Notes: generated from the sequence alone by a model not told the origin. DNA of 64,000 nt from Pseudomonas sp. GV085 (GCF_003050925.1 NZ_QAOV01000011.1:147381-211380), one strand, 5' to 3'; numbered from the stretch's first letter, positions 34,536-43,831 are shown. Made by a program: numbers and translations.

Positions 34536-34979
34536 GTGAAAAAGGTTCTTGGATTTGTGCTGGCGATGCCGTTCAGCGTGCTGGCGGCCGAACCGGTCGC
34601 AACGGCGACCACGGCTGCTGCGCCGGCGGTGAGCAGTGGTGTGGCTGGGCAACTGACGCAGCTGGTGTTCGGCTTGCTGCTGGTGCTGGGGCTGATCTTT
34701 CTCCTCGCCTGGTTGCTGCGTCGGGTCCAGCAGGCCGGTCCGGCCGGCAAGGGGCAGGTGATCGAGATTGTCGGCACCCGCGCGCTGGGGCCGCGCGACC
34801 GGCTGATGCTGGTGCAGGTCGGCAACGAGCAGATTCTGTTGGGCCTGAGCCCCGGCAACATTGCTGCGCTGCACGTGCTCAAGGAGCCGGTGCAAGTGCC
34901 GAGTACCGAGAAGCCGACGCCGGAATTTGCCCAGCGCCTGTTGGAGATGCTGGGTAAAGATCAGAAGGATAAGAAGTAA
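34536..34979 (+). CDS. fliO: FliO flagellar export apparatus protein
   Basis: 147 residues starting at GTG 34536, immediately after the fliN stop. This start gives a signal-peptide-like N-terminus (MKKVLGFVLAMPFSVLAAEP), which supports it over a downstream ATG at 34566. A membrane helix follows near residues 40-63 (LTQLVFGLLLVLGLIFLLAWLL), then a small cytoplasmic domain typical of FliO (EIVGTRALGPRDRLMLVQVG). FliO helps assemble the FliP ring. The stop overlaps the fliP start (TAATG). Confidence 0.93.
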   Translation: MKKVLGFVLAMPFSVLAAEPVATATTAAAPAVSSGVAGQLTQLVFGLLLVLGLIFLLAWLLRRVQQAGPAGKGQVIEIVGTRALGPRDRLMLVQVGNEQILLGLSPGNIAALHVLKEPVQVPSTEKPTPEFAQRLLEMLGKDQKDKK

Positions 34980-35737
34980 TGGGTGCGCTACGCATCGTCT
35001 TGACGCTGACCCTGATGCTGGCCGCGCCACTGGCATTCGGCGCCGATCCGCTGTCGATCCCGGCCATCACCCTGGGCACCAATGCACAGGGTGCGCAGGA
35101 GTACTCGGTCAGCCTGCAAATCCTGCTGATCATGACCGCGCTGAGTTTTATCCCGGCGTTTGTCATGCTGATGACCAGTTTCACCCGGATCATCATTGTC
35201 TTCTCGATCCTGCGCCAGGCCCTGGGCCTGCAGCAGACACCGTCGAACCAGATCCTCACTGGCATGGCGTTGTTCCTGACCCTGTTCATCATGGCGCCAG
35301 TGTTCGACCGGGTGAACCAGGACGCCTTGCAGCCGTATCTGGCGGAAAAACTGACCGCCCAGGATGCGGTCGTCAAGGCGCAGGTGCCGATCAAGAACTT
35401 CATGCTCGCCCAGACCCGCACCAGCGATCTGGAGCTGTTCATGCGCCTGTCCAAACGGACTGACATCGCGACGCCGGATCAGGCGCCGCTGACCATCCTG
35501 GTGCCGGCCTTCGTGACCTCCGAGCTGAAAACGGCGTTCCAGATCGGCTTCATGATCTTCATTCCGTTCCTGATCATCGACCTGGTCGTGGCCAGTATAT
35601 TGATGGCCATGGGTATGATGATGCTCTCGCCACTGATCATTTCCCTGCCGTTCAAGATCATGTTGTTCGTGCTGGTGGATGGCTGGGCGCTGATTATTGG
35701 CACGCTGGCCAGCAGCTTCGGCGGTGTCTCGCCATGA
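34979..35737 (+). CDS. fliP: FliP flagellar export gate protein
   Basis: A 252-residue core subunit of the export gate (FliP5-FliQ4-FliR1). It has a cleavable-signal-like N-terminus (TLTLMLAAPLAFGADPL) and the family motif in two parts: SFIPAFVMLMTSFTRIIIV with FSILRQALGLQQTPSNQIL, and LVPAFVTSELKTAFQIGF. Four hydrophobic helices are visible. The start shares a base with the fliO stop and the stop overlaps the fliQ start. Confidence 0.98.
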   Translation: MGALRIVLTLTLMLAAPLAFGADPLSIPAITLGTNAQGAQEYSVSLQILLIMTALSFIPAFVMLMTSFTRIIIVFSILRQALGLQQTPSNQILTGMALFLTLFIMAPVFDRVNQDALQPYLAEKLTAQDAVVKAQVPIKNFMLAQTRTSDLELFMRLSKRTDIATPDQAPLTILVPAFVTSELKTAFQIGFMIFIPFLIIDLVVASILMAMGMMMLSPLIISLPFKIMLFVLVDGWALIIGTLASSFGGVSP

Positions 35738-36003
35738 CGCCGGAAGTTGCGGTCGACATCTTTCGCGAAGCGCTGTGGCTGACCACCATGATGGTGGCGA
35801 TCCTGGTGATTCCAAGTTTGCTGGTGGGCTTGCTGGTGGCGATGTTCCAGGCCGCCACCCAGATCAACGAACAGACCCTGAGCTTCCTGCCGCGCCTGCT
35901 GGTGATGCTGGTGACGCTGATCGTCGGCGGTCCATGGATGGTGCAGACCTTCATGGATTACATCCTGCAGTTGTACGGCAGCATTCCTCAGGTCATCGGC
36001 TAA
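35734..36003 (+). CDS. fliQ: FliQ flagellar export gate protein
   Basis: An 89-residue protein with two membrane helices (TTMMVAILVIPSLLVGLLVAM and LLVMLVTLIVGGPWMVQTF) joined by the conserved FQAATQINEQTLSFLPRL loop. FliQ is part of the FliPQR export gate. It overlaps fliP by four bases and is followed three bases later by fliR. Confidence 0.97.
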   Translation: MTPEVAVDIFREALWLTTMMVAILVIPSLLVGLLVAMFQAATQINEQTLSFLPRLLVMLVTLIVGGPWMVQTFMDYILQLYGSIPQVIG

Positions 36004-36006
36004 ACC

Positions 36007-36789
36007 ATGTCACTGCTTGCGCTGACCGATACGCAGATCAGCACCTGGGTGGCGACGTTCATGTTGCCGCTGTTTCGCGTCGGCTCCTTGTTGATGGTCA
36101 TGCCGGTGTTCGGCACGACCTTGCTGCCGCGGCGCATCCGCTTGTATTTCGCGCTGGCCATTACCGTGGTCATCGCGCCGGGCCTGCCGCCGATGCCGCC
36201 GGTGAATGCCCTGGATCTGAGCGGGCTGTTGCTGATTGCCGAGCAGATTCTCATCGGTGCGGTGATGGGCTTCTCCTTGCAGCTGTTCTTCCAGGCCTTT
36301 GTGGTGGCCGGGCAAATCGTCGCCATCCAGATGGGCATGGGCTTCGCTTCCATGATCGACCCGGCCAACGGCGTATCGACGGCGGTGATCGGGCAGTTTT
36401 TCACCATGCTGGTGACGCTGCTGTTCCTGTCCATGAACGGTCATCTGGTGGTGTTCGAGATCCTCACCGAAAGTTTCACCACGTTGCCGGTGGGCGGTGG
36501 CCTGATGGTCAATCACTACTGGGAACTGGCCGGCAAGCTCGGCTGGGTGCTCGGTTCGGCGTTGTTGCTGGTGCTGCCGGCAATCACCGCGCTGCTGGTG
36601 GTCAACATCGCGTTTGGCGTCATGACCCGGGCGGCGCCGCAACTGAACATTTTTTCTGTCGGCTTCCCGCTGATCCTGGTGCTTGGGCTGTTCATCGTCT
36701 GGGTCGGGCTGGCGGACATTCTCAACCAGTATCAACCGCTGGCCTCCGAGGCCTTGCAGTTACTACGCGAAATGGCACGGGCGAGCTGA
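36007..36789 (+). CDS. fliR: FliR flagellar export gate protein
   Basis: A 260-residue membrane protein with about six hydrophobic helices. Signatures include FMLPLFRVGSLLMVMPVFG, QLFFQAFVVAGQIVAIQMGMGFASM and RAAPQLNIFSVGFPLILVLGL, all typical of FliR/SpaR. One copy completes the FliPQR gate and contacts FlhB, whose gene follows three bases later. Confidence 0.97.
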   Translation: MSLLALTDTQISTWVATFMLPLFRVGSLLMVMPVFGTTLLPRRIRLYFALAITVVIAPGLPPMPPVNALDLSGLLLIAEQILIGAVMGFSLQLFFQAFVVAGQIVAIQMGMGFASMIDPANGVSTAVIGQFFTMLVTLLFLSMNGHLVVFEILTESFTTLPVGGGLMVNHYWELAGKLGWVLGSALLLVLPAITALLVVNIAFGVMTRAAPQLNIFSVGFPLILVLGLFIVWVGLADILNQYQPLASEALQLLREMARAS

Positions 36790-36792
36790 GTC

Positions 36793-37932
36793 ATGGCCGA
36801 AAGCGAAAGCGGTCAGGACAAAACGGAAGACCCCACGGAGAAGCGCAAGCAGGACTCCCGTGAAAAGGGTGAGGTAGCCCGGTCCAAGGAACTCAACACC
36901 CTGGCGATCATGCTGGTCGGTGCCTCGGCGTTGCTGATTTTTGGCGGTGCCCTGGCGCAGGACATGATGGAGCTGATGCGCATCAACTTCTCGCTGCCGC
37001 GGGAAGTGATCCTGGATCAGCGCTACATGGCCACTTACCTGATGCGCTCGGGGCAAATTGCCCTGTGGTCGATCCAGCCGGTGATGATCACTCTGGTGCT
37101 GGCCGCCATCATCGGTCCGATTTCCCTGGGTGGCTGGCTGTTCGCGGCGAGCTCCATGGCGCCCAAGTTCAGCCGCTTGAACCCAGGTCCCGGCCTCAAG
37201 CGCATGTTCTCGGCCAAGTCGCTGATCGAACTGCTCAAGGCCCTGGCCAAGTTCATCATCATTCTGTTCGTGGCGCTGGCGGTGTTGTCGTCGGACATCG
37301 ATGACCTGCTGCGCATCGCCCATGAGCCCTTGGACATGGCGATCATTCACAGTCTGCAAGTGGTGGGCTGGAGCACCTTGTGGATGGCGTGCGGGCTGAT
37401 CCTGATCGCTGTGGTGGATGTGCCGGTGCAACTCTGGGAAAGCCACAAGAAACTGCTGATGACCAAGCAGGAGGTGCGCGACGAGCATAAGGATCAGGAG
37501 GGGCGGCCGGAGGTCAAGCAGCGGATTCGACAGCTGCAGCGCGAGATGTCCCAGCGGCGGATGATGGCCGCCATTCCCGAGGCCGACGTGGTCATCACCA
37601 ACCCGACGCACTACGCCGTGGCCCTCAAGTACGACCCGGAAAAAGGCAATGCGCCGGTATTGCTGGCCAAGGGTAGCGACTTCCTGGCTCTGAAGATCCG
37701 TGAGATCGCGGTAGCCAACGAGATCCTGCTGCTGGAGTCACCGGCGCTGGCGCGCTCGATCTACTACTCCACCGAGCTTGAGCAGGAAATTCCCGGCGGG
37801 CTGTATCTGGCGGTCGCGCAGGTGCTGGCTTACGTTTATCAGATTCGACAGTACCGGGCGGGCAAGGGCAAACGACCGGATCCGCTCAAGGATGACTTGC
37901 CGATTCCGCCGGATTTGCGCCGCGATTCCTGA
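36793..37932 (+). CDS. flhB: FlhB export specificity switch
   Basis: A 379-residue FlhB. It begins with the charged amphipathic N-terminus (ESGQDKTEDPTEKRKQD), has four membrane helices in the first 210 residues, and carries the autocleavage motif NPTH at residues 270-273 (VVITNPTHYAVALKYD). Cleavage between N270 and P271 and contact with FliK change export from hook to filament substrates. The C-terminal tail (RAGKGKRPDPLKDDLPIPPDLR) is longer than in enterics, as is usual in Pseudomonas. Last gene of the fliL operon. Confidence 0.98.
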   Translation: MAESESGQDKTEDPTEKRKQDSREKGEVARSKELNTLAIMLVGASALLIFGGALAQDMMELMRINFSLPREVILDQRYMATYLMRSGQIALWSIQPVMITLVLAAIIGPISLGGWLFAASSMAPKFSRLNPGPGLKRMFSAKSLIELLKALAKFIIILFVALAVLSSDIDDLLRIAHEPLDMAIIHSLQVVGWSTLWMACGLILIAVVDVPVQLWESHKKLLMTKQEVRDEHKDQEGRPEVKQRIRQLQREMSQRRMMAAIPEADVVITNPTHYAVALKYDPEKGNAPVLLAKGSDFLALKIREIAVANEILLLESPALARSIYYSTELEQEIPGGLYLAVAQVLAYVYQIRQYRAGKGKRPDPLKDDLPIPPDLRRDS

Positions 37933-37946
37933 GTTTCGCGCAGTCG

Positions 37947-37985
37947 CTGACGGCCTCTTCGCGGGCTTGCCCGCGAAGGCGTCAG
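37947..37985. repeat. REP-type palindrome after flhB
   Basis: CTGACGGCCTCTTCGCGGGC (37947-37966) faces GCCCGCGAAGGCGTCAG (to 37985), forming a long imperfect stem with a very short loop. The CTTCGCGGGCTTGCCCGCGAAG core is a third Pseudomonas REP type. It may also end transcription of the fliL operon. Confidence 0.8.
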
Positions 37986-38039
37986 TCCAGCAATACATAT
38001 CCCCCTGAAAAAACTCTCTATTTCTCCCTCTGCAAAAGT

Positions 38040-38055
38040 TGGAAAGCTTCTTGCA
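38040..38055 (+). promoter_or_regulatory. RpoN-like promoter of flhA
   Basis: TGGAAAGCTTCTTGCA has GG at 38041-38042 and GC at 38053-38054, spacing ten, with a consensus TTGCA but GGAAA in place of GGCAC. It lies 61 bases before flhA. flhA-flhF-fleN of P. aeruginosa is FleQ and RpoN dependent, which agrees. Confidence 0.7.
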
Positions 38056-38116
38056 GTAGCCGCTCTGCGCCCGCTTCAGGCGTCAAAAGATTGCTTTAAA
38101 GGAACGGGGAAAACCG

Positions 38117-40246
38117 GTGGATCGCTCTCAGTTAATCAACAGTGCCCGCAGCAACATTGCCGACCTCAGTCGAGGCAATCTGGGCGTGCCGCTGTTGCTG
38201 CTGGTCATGTTGGCGATGATGATGTTGCCGGTGCCGCCGTTCCTGCTCGACGTGTTCTTCACCTTCAACATTGCCCTGTCCATCGTCGTGCTGCTGGTGT
38301 GTGTCTACGCCTTGCGGCCGCTGGATTTCGCGGTATTCCCGACCATTCTGCTGGTGGCGACGCTGTTGCGCCTGGCGTTGAACGTGGCCTCCACGCGAGT
38401 GGTGATGCTGCACGGCCAGGACGGCCATGCGGCGGCCGGCAAGGTGATCCAGGCGTTCGGCGAGGTGGTGATCGGCGGTAACTACGTGGTCGGTATCGTG
38501 GTCTTCGCGATCTTGATGATCATCAACTTCGTCGTGGTGACCAAGGGTGCAGGGCGGATTTCCGAGGTGAGCGCGCGTTTCACTCTCGATGCGATGCCCG
38601 GCAAGCAAATGGCTATCGACGCCGACCTCAACGCCGGCCTGATCGATCAGGCCCAAGCCAAGGCCCGTCGTTCGGAAGTGGCCCAGGAAGCCGAGTTCTA
38701 CGGCTCCATGGACGGTGCCAGCAAATTCGTCCGGGGTGACGCCATCGCCGGCCTGCTGATCCTGTTCATCAACCTGATTGGTGGCATGGCGGTCGGCATC
38801 TTCCAGCACAACATGACCTTTGCCGACGCCGGCAAGGTGTATGCGCTGTTGACCATCGGTGACGGTTTGGTGGCGCAATTGCCATCACTGTTGTTATCGA
38901 CAGCCGCCGCGATCATGGTGACCCGTGCTTCCGGTTCGGAAGACATGGGCAAGCAAATCAATCGCCAGATGTTCGCCTCGCCCAAGGCGCTGGCGGTGGC
39001 CGCAGGCTTGATGGCGGTCATGGGCCTGGTGCCCGGCATGCCGCACTTCTCGTTCCTGAGCATGGCGGCCTTGGCGGCCGGCGGCGCTTACCTGTTCTGG
39101 AAAAAGCAGAACGTCGCCAAGGTGCAGGCCCTGCAAGAGGTCAAGCGCCAGCAGGAGCTGCTGCCGTCGCCGGCCCGCGCCCAGGAAACCAAGGAGCTTG
39201 GCTGGGATGACGTGACGCCCATCGACATGATCGGCCTGGAAGTGGGTTATCGCCTGATTCCGTTGGTGGACCGCAACCAGGGTGGCCAGTTGCTGGCGCG
39301 GATCAAGGGTGTGCGCAAGAAACTGTCCCAGGATCTGGGCTTCCTGATGCCGACCGTGCACATCCGCGACAACCTCGACCTGGCGCCGAGTGCCTATCGC
39401 CTGACCCTCATGGGGGTGATCCTGGCTGAAGCGGAGATTTACCCGGATCGGGAGCTGGCGATCAACCCGGGGCAGGTCTACGGCACGCTCAACGGCATTA
39501 CCGCCAAAGATCCGGCTTTCGGCCTGGAGGCGGTCTGGATTGAAATCAGCCAGCGCGCCCAGGCGCAATCCCTCGGTTATACGGTGGTCGATGCCAGTAC
39601 CGTAGTGGCTACCCACCTGAACCAGATACTTTACAAGCATTCCAGTGAACTGATCGGTCACGAAGAAGTGCAGCAGCTCATGCAATTGCTGGCCAAAAGC
39701 TCGCCGAAACTGGCCGAGGAACTGGTGCCGGGCGTGGTTTCGCTGTCGCAGCTGCTCAAGGTGCTGCAAGCGCTGTTGGCCGAGCAAGTGCCGGTACGCG
39801 ACATCCGCAGTATTGCCGAGGCCATCGCCAACAATGCCGCCAAGAGTCAAGATACCGCCGCGCTGGTGGCTGCCGTGCGGGTTGGCGTATCCCGTGCAAT
39901 CGTGCAAAGCATTGTAGGCACTGAGTCAGAGCTGCCAGTGATCACGCTGGAGCCAAGGTTGGAACAGATATTGCTCAATAGTCTGCAAAAGGCCGGGCAA
40001 GGCTCGGAAGAGGGCGTTCTGCTGGAGCCAGGCATGGCTGAGAAGCTGCAACGCTCGCTGATTGACGCGGCGCAGCGCCAGGAGATGCAAGGTCAGCCGG
40101 TGATTCTGCTGGTGGCCGGTCCGGTTCGCGCAATGCTCTCGCGATTTGGCCGGCTCGCAGTCCCGGGTTTGCACGTGTTGGCTTACCAGGAAATCCCTGA
40201 CAACAAGCAAGTGACCATCGTTGCGACAGTAGGGCCCAACGGCTGA
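38117..40246 (+). CDS. flhA: FlhA flagellar export protein
   Basis: 709 residues, starting at GTG 38117 with a GGGGA site upstream; no in-frame ATG lies near. The N-terminal half has eight or so membrane helices and the conserved FHIPEP-type cytoplasmic loop (KGAGRISEVSARFTLDAMPGKQMAIDADLNAG in two parts, and RRSEVAQEAEFYGSMDGASKFVRGD). The C-terminal half is the soluble nonameric ring that docks chaperone-substrate complexes. First gene of the flhA-flhF-fleN-fliA block. Confidence 0.98.
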   Translation: MDRSQLINSARSNIADLSRGNLGVPLLLLVMLAMMMLPVPPFLLDVFFTFNIALSIVVLLVCVYALRPLDFAVFPTILLVATLLRLALNVASTRVVMLHGQDGHAAAGKVIQAFGEVVIGGNYVVGIVVFAILMIINFVVVTKGAGRISEVSARFTLDAMPGKQMAIDADLNAGLIDQAQAKARRSEVAQEAEFYGSMDGASKFVRGDAIAGLLILFINLIGGMAVGIFQHNMTFADAGKVYALLTIGDGLVAQLPSLLLSTAAAIMVTRASGSEDMGKQINRQMFASPKALAVAAGLMAVMGLVPGMPHFSFLSMAALAAGGAYLFWKKQNVAKVQALQEVKRQQELLPSPARAQETKELGWDDVTPIDMIGLEVGYRLIPLVDRNQGGQLLARIKGVRKKLSQDLGFLMPTVHIRDNLDLAPSAYRLTLMGVILAEAEIYPDRELAINPGQVYGTLNGITAKDPAFGLEAVWIEISQRAQAQSLGYTVVDASTVVATHLNQILYKHSSELIGHEEVQQLMQLLAKSSPKLAEELVPGVVSLSQLLKVLQALLAEQVPVRDIRSIAEAIANNAAKSQDTAALVAAVRVGVSRAIVQSIVGTESELPVITLEPRLEQILLNSLQKAGQGSEEGVLLEPGMAEKLQRSLIDAAQRQEMQGQPVILLVAGPVRAMLSRFGRLAVPGLHVLAYQEIPDNKQVTIVATVGPNG

Positions 40247-40257
40247 GGTAGTGGTTT

Positions 40258-41586
40258 ATGCAAGTTAAGCGTTTTTTCGCCGCCGATATGCGTCAGGCCA
40301 TGAAGCTGGTTCGCGATGAGCTGGGCGCTGATGCCGCCATCATTGGCAACCGTCGGATCGCCGGAGGCGTCGAGCTGACGGCTGCGCTGGATTACAAGTT
40401 GTCGGCGCTGGCGCCACGGGTTCCGAACATGGAGCTCGAAGACGAGTTGCGCAAGACGCAGTCGCGGATCGTCACCGCCCAGGCCGAATTGAGCCTGCGT
40501 AGCGATGGCGAGAGCGACCAGGGCACCAACCGTCAGTTGTTCGCCGGCTTGCCGTTGACCGCCGCCGAGCCGCTGATCGAGCCGACTTATGCCGAGCCCC
40601 GTCGCCCTGCACCAGCCGCTGCGCCAGCGTCCGGTGGCGTGGACCCGCGGGCGTTCGACTCGATGCGATTCGAGCTCAATAGCTTGCGCGAACTCATGGA
40701 AGTACAGCTCGGCTCCCTGGCCTGGAATCAGCTGCAAGGCAGCCGTCCGGACCAGGCCAACCTCTGGCGTCGCCTGCAACGCATCGGCCTGTCCGGCCCG
40801 CTGTCGCGCGACCTGCTGGCGATGATCACCGGGATCGAAGAGCCTCGTCAGGCCTGGCGCATGTTGCTGGCGCACCTTGCACGCATGATCGTTACCCCCG
40901 AAGTCGAGCCGCTGGAAGAGGGCGGTGTGATCGCCATGGTCGGCCCTGCCGGCATGGGCAAGACCACCACCCTGGCCAAGCTGGCGGCCCGTTACGTGCT
41001 CAAGTACGGCGCGCAGAACATTGCGCTGGTGAGCATGGACAGCTTCCGCATCGGTGCCCAGGAGCAGCTCAAGACCCTGGGGCGCATTCTCAACGTATCG
41101 GTGACCCACGTCGATCCGGGCCAGTCCCTGGTGCAGGCGCTGGAACCCTTGTTGCGCAAGCGCGTGGTGCTGATCGATACCGCCGGCCTGCAGGCCAGCG
41201 ACCCAGCCCTGCGCATGCAGCTCGAAAGCCTGGCCGGTCGTGGCATTCGCTCAAAAAATTATCTGGTCCTGGCAACCACCAGCCAGAAACAGGTTCTAAC
41301 CGCCGCTTATCACAGTTACAAGCGTTGTGGGCTCGCTGGCTGCATCCTGACTAAACTGGATGAGACGGCTAGTCTGGGCGAGGTGTTGAGCCTGGCCATC
41401 AGTCATGAGTTACCCGTGGCCTACCTGACCGATGGCCCGCGGATTCCGGATGATCTCCATCTGCCGCGCCGTCATCAGTTGGTCAGTCGCGCCGTCAGCG
41501 TGCAAATGCAGGAAGAACCCAGCGAAGAAGCCATGGCTGACATGTTCGCTGATATTTACCACAGCCAAACCAAGCAGGTTGGCTAA
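40258..41586 (+). CDS. flhF: FlhF polar flagellar placement GTPase
   Basis: A 442-residue SRP-type GTPase that sets the polar site of flagellar assembly. The order is a basic N-terminal B domain (MQVKRFFAADMRQAMKLVRDELG split), an N domain (about residues 120-220), and the G domain with G1 GPAGMGKTTTLAKLAARY, VSMDSFRIGAQEQL, DTAGL and TKLDETASLGEVLSL. It works together with FleN, encoded next, which limits flagellar number. Confidence 0.97.
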   Translation: MQVKRFFAADMRQAMKLVRDELGADAAIIGNRRIAGGVELTAALDYKLSALAPRVPNMELEDELRKTQSRIVTAQAELSLRSDGESDQGTNRQLFAGLPLTAAEPLIEPTYAEPRRPAPAAAPASGGVDPRAFDSMRFELNSLRELMEVQLGSLAWNQLQGSRPDQANLWRRLQRIGLSGPLSRDLLAMITGIEEPRQAWRMLLAHLARMIVTPEVEPLEEGGVIAMVGPAGMGKTTTLAKLAARYVLKYGAQNIALVSMDSFRIGAQEQLKTLGRILNVSVTHVDPGQSLVQALEPLLRKRVVLIDTAGLQASDPALRMQLESLAGRGIRSKNYLVLATTSQKQVLTAAYHSYKRCGLAGCILTKLDETASLGEVLSLAISHELPVAYLTDGPRIPDDLHLPRRHQLVSRAVSVQMQEEPSEEAMADMFADIYHSQTKQVG

Positions 41587-41702
41587 GGTAGTAATGAACA
41601 GTTTTTGTACCTACATCGATGGTCTGCCATGCATTGTTCCGATTGTGAACGCGCAGCCAGTAATGTGGCCTCCGTCTATGCAAGACAAGGTAAAGAAATA
41701 AC

Positions 41703-42533
41703 ATGGGCAGCATGCATCCCGTACAGGTGATCGCGGTGACCGGCGGCAAAGGTGGCGTCGGGAAAACTAACGTGTCAGTGAACTTGTCCCTGGCTTTGGC
41801 TGAGCTTGGCCGGCGCGTCATGCTGTTGGACGCCGACCTGGGACTGGCGAACGTTGACGTTCTGCTGGGCCTGACACCCAAACGTACCCTGGCCGACGTG
41901 ATCGAGGGCCGCTGCGAACTGCGCGATGTACTGCTGCAGGGACCAGGCGGCATCCGTATCGTTCCGGCCGCATCCGGCACTCAGAGCATGGTGCATCTGA
42001 GCCCCGCGCAACACGCCGGCCTGATCCAGGCCTTCAGTGATATCGGCGACAACCTCGACGTATTGGTGATCGACACCGCGGCGGGCATTGGTGACTCGGT
42101 CGTCAGTTTCGTTCGCGCAGCCCAGGAAGTGCTGCTGGTGGTGTGCGACGAGCCGACCTCGATTACCGATGCCTACGCCTTGATCAAGTTGCTCAATCGC
42201 GACTACGGCATGAACCGCTTCCGCGTCCTGGCCAACATGGCCCAGAGCCCGCAGGAAGGACGCAACCTGTTCGCCAAGTTGACCAAGGTCACGGATCGCT
42301 TCCTCGACGTCGCCCTGCAATACGTCGGCGCGGTGCCCTACGACGAAAGCGTGCGCAAGGCCGTACAGAAACAGCGTGCCGTCTACGAGGCCTTCCCGCG
42401 TTCCAAGTGCTCGCTGGCGTTCAAGGCCATCGCGCAGAAGGTCGATACCTGGCCACTGCCTGCCAACCCCCGTGGGCACCTGGAATTTTTCGTCGAGCGC
42501 CTCGTGCAGCAGACAGCAGGACCGGTTCTATGA
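41703..42533 (+). CDS. fleN: FleN (FlhG) flagellar number regulator
   Basis: A 276-residue MinD/ParA-type ATPase with the deviant Walker A GGKGGVGKTNVSVNLSLAL and the motif LLDADLGLANVDVLLGL. FleN antagonises FleQ and so keeps the cell to a small number of polar flagella. The start at 41703 follows a 116-base gap after flhF in which no promoter was recognised. Its stop overlaps the fliA start (ATGA). No early truncation is seen. Confidence 0.97.
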   Translation: MGSMHPVQVIAVTGGKGGVGKTNVSVNLSLALAELGRRVMLLDADLGLANVDVLLGLTPKRTLADVIEGRCELRDVLLQGPGGIRIVPAASGTQSMVHLSPAQHAGLIQAFSDIGDNLDVLVIDTAAGIGDSVVSFVRAAQEVLLVVCDEPTSITDAYALIKLLNRDYGMNRFRVLANMAQSPQEGRNLFAKLTKVTDRFLDVALQYVGAVPYDESVRKAVQKQRAVYEAFPRSKCSLAFKAIAQKVDTWPLPANPRGHLEFFVERLVQQTAGPVL

Positions 42534-43270
42534 CAGCAAGCGGTTACAACCTCTACAAACAATCGGCGCGTGATGCGCAGTACGAGCTGATCGAGCGTTA
42601 CGCGCCGCTGGTTAAACGCATTGCCTACCACTTGCTGGCGCGCCTGCCGGCCAGCGTCCAGGTCGAGGACCTGATCCAGGCCGGGATGATCGGCCTGCTT
42701 GAAGTGTCGACCAAATATGACGCCAGCAAAGGCGCCAGTTTCGAGACGTACGCGGGCATTCGAATCCGCGGCGCCATGCTCGATGAAGTGCGCAAGGGGG
42801 ATTGGGCGCCACGTTCGGTTCACCGCAATACGCGCATGGTCAGCGACGCCATCCGCTCGATTGAAGCGAAAACCGGTCGTGACGCTAAAGATCACGAAGT
42901 TGCGGCCGAACTCCAATTGAGTCTCGACGATTACTACGGGATTTTGAACGACACCCTGGGCAGTCGGTTATTCAGTTTCGACGATCTGTTGCAGGACGGC
43001 GAACACGAAGGGCTGCACGAGGATGGCGCGAGTGCTCATATCGAGCCGTCACGCGATCTGGAAGATGAACGCTTCCAGGCAGCGCTGGCGGAGGCGATTG
43101 CCAATTTGCCGGAGCGTGAGCGACTGGTGTTGGCGCTGTACTACGACGAAGAGTTGAACCTCAAGGAAATCGGTGAGGTCCTGGGGGTCAGCGAATCTCG
43201 GGTCAGCCAGTTACACAGCCAGTGCGCGGCCCGTTTGCGGGGGCGTTTGGGGGAGTGGCGAGCGCGCTGA
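42530..43270 (+). CDS. fliA: FliA flagellar sigma factor (sigma-28)
   Basis: 246 residues from ATG 42530, which overlaps the fleN stop; the frame is open far upstream inside fleN, but that part is a shadow. Region 2 (YAPLVKRIAYHLLARLPASVQVEDLIQAGMIGLLE in two parts), region 3 and region 4 (LNLKEIGEVLGVSESRVSQLHSQC, with the HTH) are intact. FliA reads promoters such as those found before fliC and fliS. FlgM, its anti-sigma factor, is not in this window. Confidence 0.98.
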   Translation: MTASGYNLYKQSARDAQYELIERYAPLVKRIAYHLLARLPASVQVEDLIQAGMIGLLEVSTKYDASKGASFETYAGIRIRGAMLDEVRKGDWAPRSVHRNTRMVSDAIRSIEAKTGRDAKDHEVAAELQLSLDDYYGILNDTLGSRLFSFDDLLQDGEHEGLHEDGASAHIEPSRDLEDERFQAALAEAIANLPERERLVLALYYDEELNLKEIGEVLGVSESRVSQLHSQCAARLRGRLGEWRAR

Positions 43271-43272
43271 AG

Positions 43273-43291
43273 GCAGTGTGGGGGACACTGC
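43273..43291 (+). other. Small hairpin after fliA
   Basis: GCAGTGT (43273-43279) and ACACTGC (43285-43291) form a perfect seven-pair stem with a five-G loop, just after the fliA stop. No T-run follows, so it is not a clear terminator. It may stabilise the fliA mRNA end. The 156-base gap to cheY showed no convincing promoter. Confidence 0.4.
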
Positions 43292-43426
43292 GAACGAGGC
43301 CGGTGTGGTGTTGAACTGCGTCGGTCGCGATCTGTTGTGCTCCAGACAGTCATTGAGTGCTTTGCCGGATTGATTGAAATGGCGCGTCCAGGTGCTGGGC
43401 GCGTTTAAGACTGCTTGGAGGTCGAA

Positions 43427-43810
43427 TTGGACAAGAACATGAAAATCCTCATCGTTGATGACTTCTCAACGATGCGGCGGATCATCAAGAACCTGCTGCG
43501 TGACCTTGGGTTCACCAACACCGTCGAGGCCGACGATGGCACTACCGCCATTCCGGTGCTCAACAGCGGAAGCATCGACTTTCTGGTAACGGACTGGAAC
43601 ATGCCTGGCATGACCGGTATCGATCTGCTGCGCCACGTGCGTGCCGATGAAAAGCTCAAGCACCTGCCGGTGCTGATGGTGACCGCTGAAGCCAAGCGTG
43701 AGCAGATCATCGAAGCGGCCCAGGCCGGCGTTAACGGCTATGTGGTCAAACCCTTCACGGCCCAGGCGTTGAAAGAAAAAATCGAGAAGATTTTCGAACG
43801 CATCGGTTGA
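43427..43810 (+). CDS. cheY: CheY chemotaxis response regulator
   Basis: A single receiver domain with the phosphoacceptor Asp in LVTDWNMPGMTGIDLL and the conserved Lys in GYVVKPFTAQALKEKIE. A strong ribosome site, GGAGGT (43417-43422), lies five bases before a TTG at 43427, giving 127 residues (MDKNMKILIVDD). ATG 43439, which gives the 123-residue form annotated in relatives, is 16 bases from that site and is the alternative. Phosphorylated CheY binds FliM. Confidence 0.96.
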   Translation: MDKNMKILIVDDFSTMRRIIKNLLRDLGFTNTVEADDGTTAIPVLNSGSIDFLVTDWNMPGMTGIDLLRHVRADEKLKHLPVLMVTAEAKREQIIEAAQAGVNGYVVKPFTAQALKEKIEKIFERIG

Positions 43811-43831
43811 TGAGTGCGCCACGGGGGAGCT

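Noticed and set aside
32274..35036. Minus-strand frame of 920 codons opposite fliL, fliM, fliN and fliO
   Set aside because: It crosses several well-defined plus-strand genes and intergenic sites and shows only composition-driven sequence (HH, QH, RH runs).
42143..42529. N-terminal extension of fliA into fleN
   Set aside because: The extension has no sigma-factor homology, and ATG 42530 gives the normal FliA start and an ATGA overlap with fleN.
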